A DNA stretch of 64,000 nt from Flexivirga meconopsidis. Its GTDB lineage: Bacteria; Actinomycetota; Actinomycetes; Actinomycetales; Dermatophilaceae. Below are positions 55,261 through 63,757 of the stretch, in pieces. Position numbers and translations under genes: made by a program. Every line of letters begins with the position of its first letter. Position 1 is the first letter of the stretch. The DNA lies in NCBI RefSeq assembly GCF_026162425.1, contig NZ_JAOBQJ010000002.1, positions 310,001-374,000 of the forward strand. The letters are read 5' to 3'. The notes below the pieces were generated by a model. It was not told the DNA's origin and made no database searches. It worked only from the letters and a program-made list of their open reading frames with translations.

Positions 55261-56400
55261 TCAGCCTTGCGACTTGCTGTCCCCGTCAACCGCGGTGTGG
55301 TCCAGCTGAGACAGGTGACCTTCGATGTAGCCGCGCAGCTTGGTGCGGTAGTCACCCTCGAAGGCACGCAGCTTGTCGATGTCGGTGGTGACCCGGTCGC
55401 GCTCGGTGTTGAGCTCGGTGAGGATGCGGTTCTTGCGCTCCTCCGCCTCGCGGACCATCTGCTCAGACTGCTCGGTGCCGGTCCGGACCAGGTCGTCGTG
55501 CTGAGTCTGGCCCGACTGCACCAACTCGTCATGCCGGCTCTGACCTGCGGCGATGAGCTCGTCGTGCCGGCTCTGACCGGTGCTGACCAGCTCGTCCCGC
55601 TGCGACGTCGCCTCGGAGATCAGCTGCTCGCGCTGGGTGGTCGCCTCGCCGATCAGGCGATCACGCGTGGTCTCACCCTCGCGGACGTGCTCGTCGTGCA
55701 GTCGCTGCGCGAGCGCGATGACGCCCGCGGCGCTCTCCGGCGACACCAGCTGCTGCGCTTCGGGCGAGGCCTGCAGGCGCTGACCCTCCTGGGCGGGCTG
55801 ACCCTGCTGCTCGCCCGACGCAGCGAGCGCGGCCGGTGCCTGTGCAGCGTCCGAGTGCTGCCGTTGGACGTCGTCCAGCTGCTGCTGCGCGGTCTTGAGC
55901 CGCTCCTGAGCATCCCGCAGGGCGGTCTCGGCCCGCTCCTGCTCCTGCTTGGTGTTGGTGAGTTCGCTCTTGGCCTGGTCGAGTTCGGCCTTGGTGCGGG
56001 TCAGCTCGTCGCGGGCCGTCTTCAACTCACCCTGAGCCGCGGCCAGGTCCGCCTTCGCCGCCTTCGCCGCCTCGGCATTGGGCACGGCGGCAGTCTCGTC
56101 GGTGTCCTTGCCGCCGGAGACCGGAGTGAGGGCGGGGACGGCGGCGGCCGGCGACGCAGCGGCCGGGGTGTTGGCACCCGGGCTGGTCACATCGGCCTCG
56201 GCGCGGCCCGGCTGGCCCTTGCTGCGGTGGCAGTCCTCAAGCTTGCCGGTCAGGTCTTCGTTCTCGGCGTTCAGCCGGCGCAGCTCGACCACGATCTCGT
56301 CGAGGAAGTCGTCAACCTGGATCTCGTCGTAACCACTACGACCAAAACCCTTGGGTTTGGTGAACTCCTTCTTGACCACGTCTTCAGGCGTCAACGCCAT
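55261..56400 (-). CDS. divIVA: DivIVA/Wag31-like polar scaffold with 11-residue repeats
   Basis: 379 residues. The N-terminal DivIVA lipid-binding motif is clear: MALTPEDVVKKEFTKPKGFG, RSGYDEIQVDDFLDEIVVEL. A Pro/Ala linker (about 60-110) and a coiled coil (110-185) follow. Residues 243-319 are seven tandem 11-residue repeats (for example TSQRDELVSTG, QSRHDELIAAG, QSRHDELVQSG). It marks cell poles and directs wall growth in actinobacteria. It is longer than a typical Wag31 (about 260 residues). GAGGTGG precedes the ATG at 56400. Confidence 0.93.
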   Translation of the reverse strand: MALTPEDVVKKEFTKPKGFGRSGYDEIQVDDFLDEIVVELRRLNAENEDLTGKLEDCHRSKGQPGRAEADVTSPGANTPAAASPAAAVPALTPVSGGKDTDETAAVPNAEAAKAAKADLAAAQGELKTARDELTRTKAELDQAKSELTNTKQEQERAETALRDAQERLKTAQQQLDDVQRQHSDAAQAPAALAASGEQQGQPAQEGQRLQASPEAQQLVSPESAAGVIALAQRLHDEHVREGETTRDRLIGEATTQREQLISEATSQRDELVSTGQSRHDELIAAGQSRHDELVQSGQTQHDDLVRTGTEQSEQMVREAEERKNRILTELNTERDRVTTDIDKLRAFEGDYRTKLRGYIEGHLSQLDHTAVDGDSKSQG

Positions 56401-56489
56401 CTGTCCACCTCGGTGAAAAGTCGGGTGCGGCGGCAAACAGGCAGCACTTTGGGCAGACTGCACCGCCGACAATCGGTTGAATGTCCTGC

Positions 56490-56768
56490 TTACCTTAGGA
56501 CACTGAGCAGCAAAGAGACAGCCAGGATCAACACCAGGAAGGCCAGATCCAGGCGCACCTGCCCCAGCCGCAGAGGTGGTATGACGCGGCGCAGCGCCTT
56601 GAGCGGCGGGTCGGTGACCGTATAAATAGTCTCCGCGATCACCAGCACCGCACCGCGCGGACGCCAGTCCCGCGCGAAGACCTGCACCCAGTCCAGCACC
56701 AGCCGCCCGAGCAGCAGGATGAAGAAGACATAGAGCAGCAGTGCGACGACGCTGAGGACCGCTGACAT
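56490..56768 (-). CDS. YggT family membrane protein
   Basis: 92 residues with two helices (about 5-27 and 70-90) and the family TDPPLKALRRVIPPLRLGQVRLDL loop. It lies between sepF and divIVA as in most actinobacteria and is linked to division or osmotic control. CACACT is exactly six bases before the ATG, implying a leaderless transcript despite the packed operon. Confidence 0.9.
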   Translation of the reverse strand: MSAVLSVVALLLYVFFILLLGRLVLDWVQVFARDWRPRGAVLVIAETIYTVTDPPLKALRRVIPPLRLGQVRLDLAFLVLILAVSLLLSVLR

Positions 56769-56843
56769 GGTTCAAGTGTGCGGCATCCGGACGTGGGACC
56801 GACCACCGGCCCGGATGCCGCCGCTAGGAAATGGGGTAAGCGG

Positions 56844-57350
56844 TCAGCTCTGGTTGAACAGGCCGCGACCGGCCGGCCGGCCGGCCTCGGGGCCGCTCGT
56901 CGCAACCTCGACGCCGGACGGCGAGAGCAGGAACACCTTGCTGGTGACCCGCTCGATGGTGCCGTGCAGGCCGAAGACCAGACCGGCCGCGAAGTCGACC
57001 AGGCGCTTGGCGTCGGTGTCGTCCATGTCGGACAGGTTCATGATGACCGGCACCCCGTCGCGGAAGCTCTCGCCGATCTCCTTGGCCTCGTTGTAGGTGC
57101 GCGGGTGGATCGTGTTGATGCGGCTCATCGCGGACAGCTCCTGGTCGTACTCGGCCGACGGAGCCGGCGACTTGTGCAGGTGGGTGACGGGAGCGGGCTC
57201 ACGGTGGGTGTCCTCGACCGGGTAACCGCTGTCACCGGCCGCGTCGTAGTGCTCGTCGGACCATTCACCGGCGTAGTCGTCGTCGCGGTAGCGCGGGTCG
57301 GCCTCGGCCAGACCGAGGTATTCCATTGTCGCGCGCAGCTTTCCGGCCAT
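56844..57350 (-). CDS. sepF: Cell division protein SepF
   Basis: 168 residues. A short membrane-binding N-terminus (MAGKLRATMEYLGL) and an acidic linker lead to the SepF core (RINTIHPRTYNEAKEIGESFRDG, LVDFAAGLVFGLHGTIERV). SepF anchors FtsZ to the membrane and is essential in actinobacteria that lack FtsA. It follows yggS in the ftsZ cluster. Confidence 0.95.
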   Translation of the reverse strand: MAGKLRATMEYLGLAEADPRYRDDDYAGEWSDEHYDAAGDSGYPVEDTHREPAPVTHLHKSPAPSAEYDQELSAMSRINTIHPRTYNEAKEIGESFRDGVPVIMNLSDMDDTDAKRLVDFAAGLVFGLHGTIERVTSKVFLLSPSGVEVATSGPEAGRPAGRGLFNQS

Positions 57351-57416
57351 GTGTGCACTCCTTGCTGACCGCGAGCGGGCGGCTCTCGCGGGGGATCTTG
57401 TCGGTCGCGAGAGACG

Positions 57417-58130
57417 CTACCGGGCAAGTGGCCGCGAACCGAGGATTGCGCTGCCGACACGCAGGTGTGTCGCGCCTGCGGCGACGGCCTGCTCCAGGTC
57501 GCCGCTCATCCCGGCCGACATCCAGTCGGCGTCCGGATGTCCTTCCCGTATGGCGTGAGCCACGCCAGCCAGCCGCTCGAAAGCAGGCGCCGGATCCTCC
57601 CCGAGCGGTGCCACGGCCATCACGCCGCGCAGCCGCAGCGCCTCGGATTCGGCGACCTCGTCGGCGAGCGCTCGGGCGGCTTCAGGAGCGACGCCGCCCC
57701 GCCCCGCAGCCCCGGACAGGTCCACCTGCAGCAACACCTCGAGTCGTCGATCCGCGGCAGCCGCAGCACGATCCAGCGCCCGCGCGATCTTGGGCCGGTC
57801 GACCGACTGCACGACGTCGGCGTAACGCGCCACGTGCCCGGCCTTGTTGGACTGCAGCTGGCCGACGAAGTGCACGGTGAGGCGATCGCGGACCTCCGGG
57901 GGCAGCTCGTCGACCTTGGCGGATGCCTCCTGGTCGCGGTTCTCCCCCACGTCGTGCACTCCGAGCTCGGCGAGGATCGCGACGTCGCTCGCCGGGAAGA
58001 ACTTGGTGACCGCGATCAGTGTGACGTCCTCGGCCGATCGACCGGCCGCGTCGCAGGCGCGGTCGATGCGCTCGCGGACGGTGGCCAGGCGCGCGGCGAG
58101 TTCGTCGCGGCGGGGACTCCCGTCATACAT
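57417..58130 (-). CDS. YggS family PLP homeostasis protein
   Basis: 237 residues of the alanine-racemase-fold YggS/PROSC family. The PLP lysine lies in TLIAVTKFFP; IGE-type block VGENRDQEASAK and FVGQLQSNKAGHVARYADVVQSVDR follow. It binds PLP without known enzyme activity and balances vitamin B6 pools. The ATG at 58130 overlaps the pgeF stop by eight bases. Confidence 0.93.
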   Translation of the reverse strand: MYDGSPRRDELAARLATVRERIDRACDAAGRSAEDVTLIAVTKFFPASDVAILAELGVHDVGENRDQEASAKVDELPPEVRDRLTVHFVGQLQSNKAGHVARYADVVQSVDRPKIARALDRAAAAADRRLEVLLQVDLSGAAGRGGVAPEAARALADEVAESEALRLRGVMAVAPLGEDPAPAFERLAGVAHAIREGHPDADWMSAGMSGDLEQAVAAGATHLRVGSAILGSRPLAR

Positions 58131-58875
58131 CGAAGGACGCGTCCTGGTCGCGCTGGACGATGACGCCGGCGAACCGGCCCGCGGAGTGGTCCCGCCGGTA
58201 GGAAAAGAGCCGATCGCTCTCCCGGGTGCATCCGGGCACCCAGGTGACCGGCACATCGCGTGCCGCGAGTTGGGCGACCACGCCTGCGGCGACGTCGATC
58301 GCAGGGGTGCCGGCCCAGCTCACCGCACGGCTGGCCGGAGTCACCGCAGCGGCGTCCTCCCGCATCTCCAGCGGCACCTCGTAGCAGCGGCCGCAGACCG
58401 AAGGCCCAACGATTGCAACGGGATTCGCGCCGCCAAGGGTCGCCATCGCGTCCAGCGCGTTGTCGACGATCCGGCCGACCATGCCGGGTCGGCCGGCGTG
58501 CACCGCGCCGACGACGCCCGCCGCGGGGTCGGCAAGCAGGATCGGGGTGCAGTCCGCGACGAGGACGGCGAGGGCGGTGCCTTGCTCGGCGGTCACGACG
58601 CCGTCAGCGTCGATCGGCCCGGCGGCGCCAGTGCGATAGGTGGCGACGCGGGTGCTGTGTGACTGCTGCATGAAGACCAGCCGGTCATCGGCGACACCTG
58701 CCGCCGCCGCGACCGCCGACCGGTTGCGCAGCACCCGGTCGGGATCGTCGCCGACCTTGCCGCCGAGGTTGAGCGAGCGCAGCGGCCCGTCGCTGAAACC
58801 GCCGACGTTGTCGGTGAAGCCGACGTCGATCGCGGCTTCGCCCGCGGTGCGGATCGTGTCCCGCCACCACCACAT
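58123..58875 (-). CDS. pgeF: Peptidoglycan editing factor PgeF (YfiH/LACC1 family)
   Basis: 250 residues. The zinc site His-Cys-His is seen in QQSHSTRV, VADCTPILL and GAVHAGRPGMV. PgeF is a cytoplasmic hydrolase reported to remove wrongly incorporated serine from wall precursors; some homologues show laccase or purine phosphorylase activity. Location between ftsZ and yggS is conserved. Confidence 0.93.
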   Translation of the reverse strand: MWWWRDTIRTAGEAAIDVGFTDNVGGFSDGPLRSLNLGGKVGDDPDRVLRNRSAVAAAAGVADDRLVFMQQSHSTRVATYRTGAAGPIDADGVVTAEQGTALAVLVADCTPILLADPAAGVVGAVHAGRPGMVGRIVDNALDAMATLGGANPVAIVGPSVCGRCYEVPLEMREDAAAVTPASRAVSWAGTPAIDVAAGVVAQLAARDVPVTWVPGCTRESDRLFSYRRDHSAGRFAGVIVQRDQDASFDV

Positions 58876-58911
58876 GTCAGCGCCTCGAATGCCGCCAGGC
58901 GGCGGCGTCGG

Positions 58912-60165
58912 TCACTTCAGGAAGTCGGGGACGTCGAGGTCTTCGCTGTCGTCGAAGGTCACCTCGCGCGGCGGACGGGAAGTGTTCGCCTGCTGCACGG
59001 TGCCCGGCTGGGCCGGCGCCGGCTGCTCCTCGGTCAGGCCCTGCTCCGCGTCGGCCGAAGAGACGGTCTCGTCGTCCTGCTGGGCGGACACCGGCTGCTG
59101 CGGCCGACCGGCCTGCGCGGCCTCGACCGGGGACTGCTGCTGGGCCGGCTCGCGCTTGCCCGGGACCGGTCCGCCCTGGATCTGGCCGAGGGCGCGGTCG
59201 TCATTACGCGGCTTGGGCGCGCCACCGTCGAATCCGGCGGCGATCACGGTGACCCGCACCTCGTCGCCAAGCGCGTCGTCGATGACCGCACCGAAGATGA
59301 TGTTCGCCTCGGGGTGCGCAGCCTCCTGCACCAGGCGGGCGGCCTCGTTGATCTCGAACAACCCGAGGTCGCTGCCGCCCTGCACCGAGAGCAGCACACC
59401 CTGCGCGCCGTCGATGCTGGCCTCGAGCAGCGGCGAGGAGATCGCGAACTCGGCGGCCTGCACGGCGCGGTCCTCACCCCGGGCGGAGCCGATGCCCATC
59501 AGCGCCGAACCGGCACCCTGCATGACGGACTTCACGTCGGCGAAGTCGAGGTTGATCAGGCCCGGGGTGGTGATCAAGTCGGTGATGCCCTGCACACCGG
59601 ACAGCAGCACCTGGTCGGCACTGTGGAAGGCGTCGAGCATCGACACGTTGCGGTCGCTGATCGACAGCAGGCGGTCGTTGGGGATGACGATGAGAGTGTC
59701 GACCTCTTCGCGCAGCGCGTTGATGCCCAGGTCGGCCTGCCCGGCACGGCGGCGGCCCTCGAAGGTGAACGGGCGAGTCACCACACCGATGGTCAGCGCG
59801 CCGAGGCTCTTGGCGATCTTGGCCACGACCGGCGCTCCGCCGGTGCCGGTGCCACCGCCCTCGCCCGCGGTGACGAAGACCATGTCGGCGCCCTTGAGCA
59901 CTTCCTCGATGTCCTCGGCGTGATCCTCGGCAGCCTTCTTGCCGACCTCCGGGTCGGCACCGGCACCGAGCCCGCGGGTCAGCTCGCGGCCAACCTCAAG
60001 CTTCACGTCAGCGTCACACATCAGCAGCGCCTGGGCGTCGGTGTTGATGGCGATGAACTCCACGCCCTTGAGCCCGACCTCGATCATCCGGTTGATGGCG
60101 TTGACGCCACCGCCGCCGATGCCGACGACCTTGATGACGGCCAGGTAGTTCTGCGGAGTTGCCAC
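58912..60165 (-). CDS. ftsZ: Cell division protein FtsZ
   Basis: 417 residues: tubulin-like GTPase with the signature [10 protein letters not shown] at about 103-112, T7 loop near [11 protein letters not shown] (about 205), a disordered Gln/Pro-rich linker (330-400), and the conserved tail DLDVPDFLK that binds partners such as SepF. The GTG at 60165 has only a weak ribosome site. Unlike the common ftsQ-ftsZ order, the gene upstream points away and is unrelated. Confidence 0.98.
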   Translation of the reverse strand: MATPQNYLAVIKVVGIGGGGVNAINRMIEVGLKGVEFIAINTDAQALLMCDADVKLEVGRELTRGLGAGADPEVGKKAAEDHAEDIEEVLKGADMVFVTAGEGGGTGTGGAPVVAKIAKSLGALTIGVVTRPFTFEGRRRAGQADLGINALREEVDTLIVIPNDRLLSISDRNVSMLDAFHSADQVLLSGVQGITDLITTPGLINLDFADVKSVMQGAGSALMGIGSARGEDRAVQAAEFAISSPLLEASIDGAQGVLLSVQGGSDLGLFEINEAARLVQEAAHPEANIIFGAVIDDALGDEVRVTVIAAGFDGGAPKPRNDDRALGQIQGGPVPGKREPAQQQSPVEAAQAGRPQQPVSAQQDDETVSSADAEQGLTEEQPAPAQPGTVQQANTSRPPREVTFDDSEDLDVPDFLK

Positions 60166-60391
60166 GAGGAGAGGGCCTTTCCAGCGATAGAGATCAAAAC
60201 GTCAGGTCGATGATGACCGTCGCGCCTGCCACTCCCTAGGCGACACACCGTGCCCGCGGCGAGTGGCTGCCCGCGACAGCAGCATCTGAGGCATGGTACG
60301 CAACCACCGGCCCACCTGCGACTATCGACCTCAACTTGATGGTGAGATTGTTTTGGACGCCGTTCCGGGCGGTGCCGGACCGCGCTTTCCG
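60166..60391 (-). promoter_or_regulatory. ftsZ upstream region
   Basis: No gene is evident here. On the minus strand, the stretch near 60315-60350 reads CACCATCAAGTTGAGGTCGA, reminiscent of the AAGTTGAGG-type sequences seen upstream of actinobacterial ftsZ. I cannot place a definite -35/-10 pair. Confidence 0.4.
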
Positions 60392-60427
60392 TAAGCTGAG
60401 CGCATGATGCGGGTGGGTGTTCGATGA
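60392..60427 (+). promoter_or_regulatory. Promoter with possible leader mini-ORF coupled to the MauE-thioredoxin gene
   Basis: TAAGCT at 60392-60397 is six bases before an ATG at 60404. From it a seven-residue frame (MMRVGVR) ends with TGA at 60425-60427, overlapping the ATG of the main gene (60424) as ATGA. A leaderless mini-ORF could thus hand ribosomes to the main gene. GGGTGGGTG inside it may also serve as a ribosome site. Confidence 0.4.
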
Positions 60428-61404
60428 GCGGCGCGTGGGCGGATCTGCTGGGTGCGCTGTGCAGTTGGGCCATCGGCGCCGTGCTGGTGGTGAGCGGCAT
60501 CCTCAAGCTCGGCACCGCGGAGAAGTTCCAGCTGACCGTCGCGCAGTTCCAGTTGCCGCAATGGACCTGGCGAGATCGCCGGTTTGCCACTGCCTTTCCG
60601 TGGGTCGAGATCGGCCTGGGCCTCGGTGTCGTGCTGTTGCCGACTCCGTGGCAGGTGATCTTCGCGGTGGCGATCCTCGCGCTGTTCGTAGCGTTCCTGG
60701 TGCTGGTCATCCAGGTTGCCCGGCGGCCGGTGCCGGTGTCGTGCAACTGTTTCGGCGGTCTCGGCGACGACACCGTCGGCATCCGCACGATCGTGCGCAA
60801 CGGCGTGCTGGTCGCCCTCGCCGTGGCCGCGGTCGCGCTGCACCGGTCGCCGGCGTCGGTCGCCGCGGACCGGCTGGCGACGTGGTGTTACGTCATACCC
60901 GCGCTCCTGGCGCTGGCGACCGGCGGCGCCCTCGTTGCCTGGCGGGCGTATGCCGACAAACGCCGGCGCGACCGGCTGGTGCGCACGCTCACCTTCCAGG
61001 ATGCCGACGGCAACGAGCTGCCGATCACCGAGTTCCAGGACCCACCTACGTTCCTGGTCTTCTTCTCGCCCGGCTGCGGGGCCTGCCACGCAGTCGTGGA
61101 CCACTTCCGCTGGTGGCCCAACCTGCTGAAGGACGGCTTCGATCTGCAGCCGGTCTTCATCGGCAGCCCGGCGGAGTTCGCGCCGCAGGAGAAGTTCGCG
61201 CCACTCGCCCCGCACGCCTGGTACACCGATCAGGCGACGGCCCGGTCACTGCAGGTCACCGGCACTCCGGGCGCGATTCTGATCGACGCGGCCCATCCGC
61301 TCGGACACGAACAGACCGGCGGTCACGGGCCGATCCAGGATCTGGTCCTGCGGCCGACCTGGCGAGCAGACCTTCAGCGACAGGCCGCCGCAGGCACCGA
61401 GTGA
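60424..61404 (+). CDS. MauE/DoxX-type membrane domain fused to a thioredoxin-like domain
   Basis: 326 residues. The N-terminal half (1-175) has about five helices with a MauE-like Cys-107-Asn-Cys-109 (SCNCFGG). The C-terminal half (about 185-320) is a TlpA-like thioredoxin fold with Cys-218-Gly-Ala-Cys-221 (SPGCGACHA) and a TGTPGAILID cis-Pro segment. MauE-type proteins pass electrons to thiol pairs across the membrane, so the fusion could carry out disulfide exchange. A close paralogue of the thioredoxin part starts at 63758. Confidence 0.85.
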   Translation: MSGAWADLLGALCSWAIGAVLVVSGILKLGTAEKFQLTVAQFQLPQWTWRDRRFATAFPWVEIGLGLGVVLLPTPWQVIFAVAILALFVAFLVLVIQVARRPVPVSCNCFGGLGDDTVGIRTIVRNGVLVALAVAAVALHRSPASVAADRLATWCYVIPALLALATGGALVAWRAYADKRRRDRLVRTLTFQDADGNELPITEFQDPPTFLVFFSPGCGACHAVVDHFRWWPNLLKDGFDLQPVFIGSPAEFAPQEKFAPLAPHAWYTDQATARSLQVTGTPGAILIDAAHPLGHEQTGGHGPIQDLVLRPTWRADLQRQAAAGTE

Positions 61405-61419
61405 ACTCAACCCGAGTCA

Positions 61420-61463
61420 AACGGAGGCTGCCCCGCCGCAGGTGCGGCGGGGCAGCCTCCGTT
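61420..61463. terminator. Bidirectional intrinsic terminator
   Basis: A perfect 20-bp inverted repeat, 61420-61439 and 61444-61463, with an AGGT loop; AACGGAGG and CCTCCGTT form the outer stem. It separates the convergent MauE-thioredoxin and Tat-protein genes. Confidence 0.9.
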
Positions 61464-61474
61464 GACTGGTGGGA

Positions 61475-62098
61475 TCAGGCCGGCGACAGCGTGCTGGTGA
61501 AGGTGACGACGCCGACGCCGCCGACGCCCGCGCCGACCGGGATCGAGCTGACGTTCCAGCAGAGGGTCTGCGGGCAGGTGATCTGGATCAGGCTGGGCAG
61601 TCCGACGAGGATGAAGTTGAAGTCCACGCAGAACTTCGCCGGGCGGATGCCGTTGCTCGGGTAGGTCCCAACGACCGGGAATCGGGACAGCGTGACGCCG
61701 GAGAAGTTGCCGGCGAACGCAAAGGCGCTGATCTGGCCGAATGTGCCGGCCCCGCTGCCGAGACCGACGTTCGAGGTGTACGACCTGCCGTCGGTCATGG
61801 TCAGGGTCGAGTTGGTGGCGATCGCGGTGTAGGCCGGCCGGAAGAGGTTGAGCGGGCAACCGGTGGAGTCGATGTTCAGGGTCGCAACCCACGGGAACAA
61901 CGCCGCGGTGCCGTTGGTGTTGGTGGCGGCCGACACGACCGGCGTGGGGATGGAGCCTGCCTTGAAGCAGTTCGGGCAGGTCGGCTCGCCACTCGCGGCA
62001 GCCTGAGCGGCACCTGCGCCGAGGGCCACCACCGGCACGGACCAGGCGGCACCCTTGGCGACGGTCCGACGGGTGACGGTCTTTGTTTCGTTGGACAT
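61475..62098 (-). CDS. Tat-exported cysteine-rich protein, unknown function
   Basis: 207 residues. A Tat signal (TRRTVAKGAAWS, hydrophobic run, cleavage near residue 35) precedes a Thr/Ser/Gly-rich, probably all-beta mature part with six cysteines (41, 44, 81, 157, 175, 180). Even number and spacing suggest three disulfides. I do not recognise the family. The ATG at 62098 follows AAGGG at 11 bases. Its neighbours encode two thiol-redox proteins and two LuxR-type regulators. Confidence 0.8.
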   Translation of the reverse strand: MSNETKTVTRRTVAKGAAWSVPVVALGAGAAQAAASGEPTCPNCFKAGSIPTPVVSAATNTNGTAALFPWVATLNIDSTGCPLNLFRPAYTAIATNSTLTMTDGRSYTSNVGLGSGAGTFGQISAFAFAGNFSGVTLSRFPVVGTYPSNGIRPAKFCVDFNFILVGLPSLIQITCPQTLCWNVSSIPVGAGVGGVGVVTFTSTLSPA

Positions 62099-62198
62099 TT
62101 GGTTAGAAACCCTTCGCGGAGGAAGCTTGTAAGCGAATAAGGCGCCGCGCGCCAGGAGGAAAACTAGCCGGTCCAAAGCGCCGCTAATCCTCAGCTCA

Positions 62199-62252
62199 CC
62201 ACAAAGGCCTAGATTTACCGGACGACCGCCTGATCTACCAATAAAGGACTAG
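62199..62252 (-). promoter_or_regulatory. Direct repeats upstream of the Tat cysteine-rich gene
   Basis: GATTTACC (62212-62219) and GATCTACC (62232-62239) are 20 bp apart, and CCACAAAGGCCTAG (62199) resembles CCAATAAAGGACTAG (62238). The repeats lie 100-155 bases upstream of the Tat gene start and overlap the end of the LuxR-type gene. They may bind one of the neighbouring LuxR-type regulators; that is inference. Confidence 0.45.
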
Positions 62253-62848
62253 ACGCGAGTGTCTGGCCAGCCACGGGCCTGCAAAGCACGCAAGAGTGCG
62301 CCCCGACTGCCGACCTGGCCGGCAACTTTGCCGCGTGCGTTCGCCAGATGAGCCTTGACAGTGCGATCACTGAGTCCCAATGCAGTCGCGACATCCGCGC
62401 GCGTCATATCTGCCATGTCGATCAAATACGCCTGCAAAACCCGGTCTTCGGCCTTGGTCAACCGCACTGCAGCAACCTCGTCCAACTCCGGGAAGTAGCG
62501 CTCCCGGGCAGCTACCGCCATGACGGCCCGCACCAGCTGGTCCCGTTTGGAGATCACCGACAGGTAGCCGCTGGCACCCTCCGCGGCAAGCTGCCGGACC
62601 TGCTCCGAGTGGAGATAACCGCCCCACACCAGCACGGATGCGCTCATGCTGAGTTCGGCAACCCGGCACGTCGCGCGCTGCGCGGTGATGTCGAGCACGA
62701 TGACGTCGCACCCGTCGCCGGCGTCCTCGCGACGTTCCAGCTCCAGTCCCGGCACCTGCTCCAACACGTGCAGCAGCGCGCCCGCATACAGGGCCGCCGA
62801 CGCGACGACCCCCACCTTTACCCGTCCCGCAGTGCCCGCCGAAAGCAT
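62249..62848 (-). CDS. LuxR-type regulator with receiver-like N-terminus
   Basis: About 199 residues. The C-terminal 65 residues form a GerE/LuxR helix-turn-helix (RLTKAEDRVLQAYLIDMADMTRADVATALGLSDRTVKAHL). The N-terminal part has a CheY-like alternating pattern (VKVGVVASAALYAGALLHVL, CDVIVLDI) but lacks the usual acidic pocket, so it is probably not phosphorylated by a standard kinase. Start at the ATG 62848 or GTG 62866. It is divergent from a second regulator of the same design. Confidence 0.82.
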   Translation of the reverse strand: MLSAGTAGRVKVGVVASAALYAGALLHVLEQVPGLELERREDAGDGCDVIVLDITAQRATCRVAELSMSASVLVWGGYLHSEQVRQLAAEGASGYLSVISKRDQLVRAVMAVAARERYFPELDEVAAVRLTKAEDRVLQAYLIDMADMTRADVATALGLSDRTVKAHLANARGKVAGQVGSRGALLRALQARGWPDTRV

Positions 62849-63081
62849 GACGAGATGATGACGCACTTGCCGCCGACAGGCCGGCCGAATCGGCAGATGG
62901 GACGGCTATGCGCTGGTTTCAAACGCAATCAATCAGAAGCGTTCAGAAATCAACACAATGCTTGACACGTGGCCTGATAAGAACGTTAGGCATTCAACCA
63001 TTCTTCGACCTCCGGAGACCCCTGCCAAACACCTTCGGAAACGCCGGGCACCGTCCGCCCAGCTCTTCGACGCAGTGTTAG
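62849..63081. promoter_or_regulatory. Divergent intergenic region between the two LuxR-type regulators
   Basis: 233 bases, more AT-rich than the flanks (for example AATCAATCAG, TTCAGAAATCAACACAATGCT around 62925-62962). It must hold both regulator promoters. I found no long palindrome. Confidence 0.5.
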
Positions 63082-63738
63082 ATGAAATGCATGCAGCGGC
63101 AAGCAAGTTCGGTCGACGTGGTGCACAGCAGCCCGATCATCGGGCACGCCTTAGTGGACGCCTTACACGCTGTGGGGATGACCACTGGAATGCTGCTCTA
63201 TTCCTGGACCGATTTAGTTACCCGGCTCGACGGCATCAGCCCATATGTCGTGGTCGACGCCTACCTCGACGACCACGTGCCACTCAGCCTGAAGGTGCGG
63301 GCGATCACCCAGCTGTCGTCGTGCGCGGTCGTGCTCGGCAACATCCACCAGCAGTCGGCCGCGGACCGCGCGTACGACGAGGGAGCCGCCGACTGGATCG
63401 AACCACGCGACTCGCTCGACGACGCCGTACGACGCATCGCGGCGGTGCTCAACGGGGCACGTCGGCGCGTCCGCGAGCACCCTCCCAACGCACACCTGAC
63501 CGATCGCGAGATCCAGATCCTCTGCCTCTACGCCAGCCGTCGATCCATCTCGGCCCGCACACTCGGTCGCTATCTCGGCATCACCGAACAAACGGTCCAC
63601 ACCCACCTGAAGTCAGGACGAGCCAAGTACCGCAAGGCAAACGTGGCCGTCAGCAATCGCCACAGCCTTGCCGAGGCCCTCGTCGCGGACGGCTACCTCA
63701 TCGGTCCGGAGGCTTGGCAGGCCGAGCACCGGTGGTGA
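63082..63738 (+). CDS. LuxR-type regulator, second member of the pair
   Basis: 218 residues with a receiver-like region (VDVVHSSPIIGHALVDALHA, YVVVDAYLDD, a Ser/Cys-Ala-Val-Val strand) and a LuxR helix-turn-helix (HLTDREIQILCLYASRRSISARTLGRYLG). Here VVVDAY keeps an Asp at about the phosphoacceptor place. An ATG at 63091 is an alternative start. It reads toward the thioredoxin-like gene at 63758 with a 19-base gap. Confidence 0.82.
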   Translation: MKCMQRQASSVDVVHSSPIIGHALVDALHAVGMTTGMLLYSWTDLVTRLDGISPYVVVDAYLDDHVPLSLKVRAITQLSSCAVVLGNIHQQSAADRAYDEGAADWIEPRDSLDDAVRRIAAVLNGARRRVREHPPNAHLTDREIQILCLYASRRSISARTLGRYLGITEQTVHTHLKSGRAKYRKANVAVSNRHSLAEALVADGYLIGPEAWQAEHRW

Positions 63739-63757
63739 GGTGGCTACGCTTACGCAC

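Noticed and set aside
54156-55532. Longer version of the DksA-like gene starting near 55532
   Set aside because: The extra part crosses the divIVA 3' end and terminator; the ATG at 55076 has a strong ribosome site.
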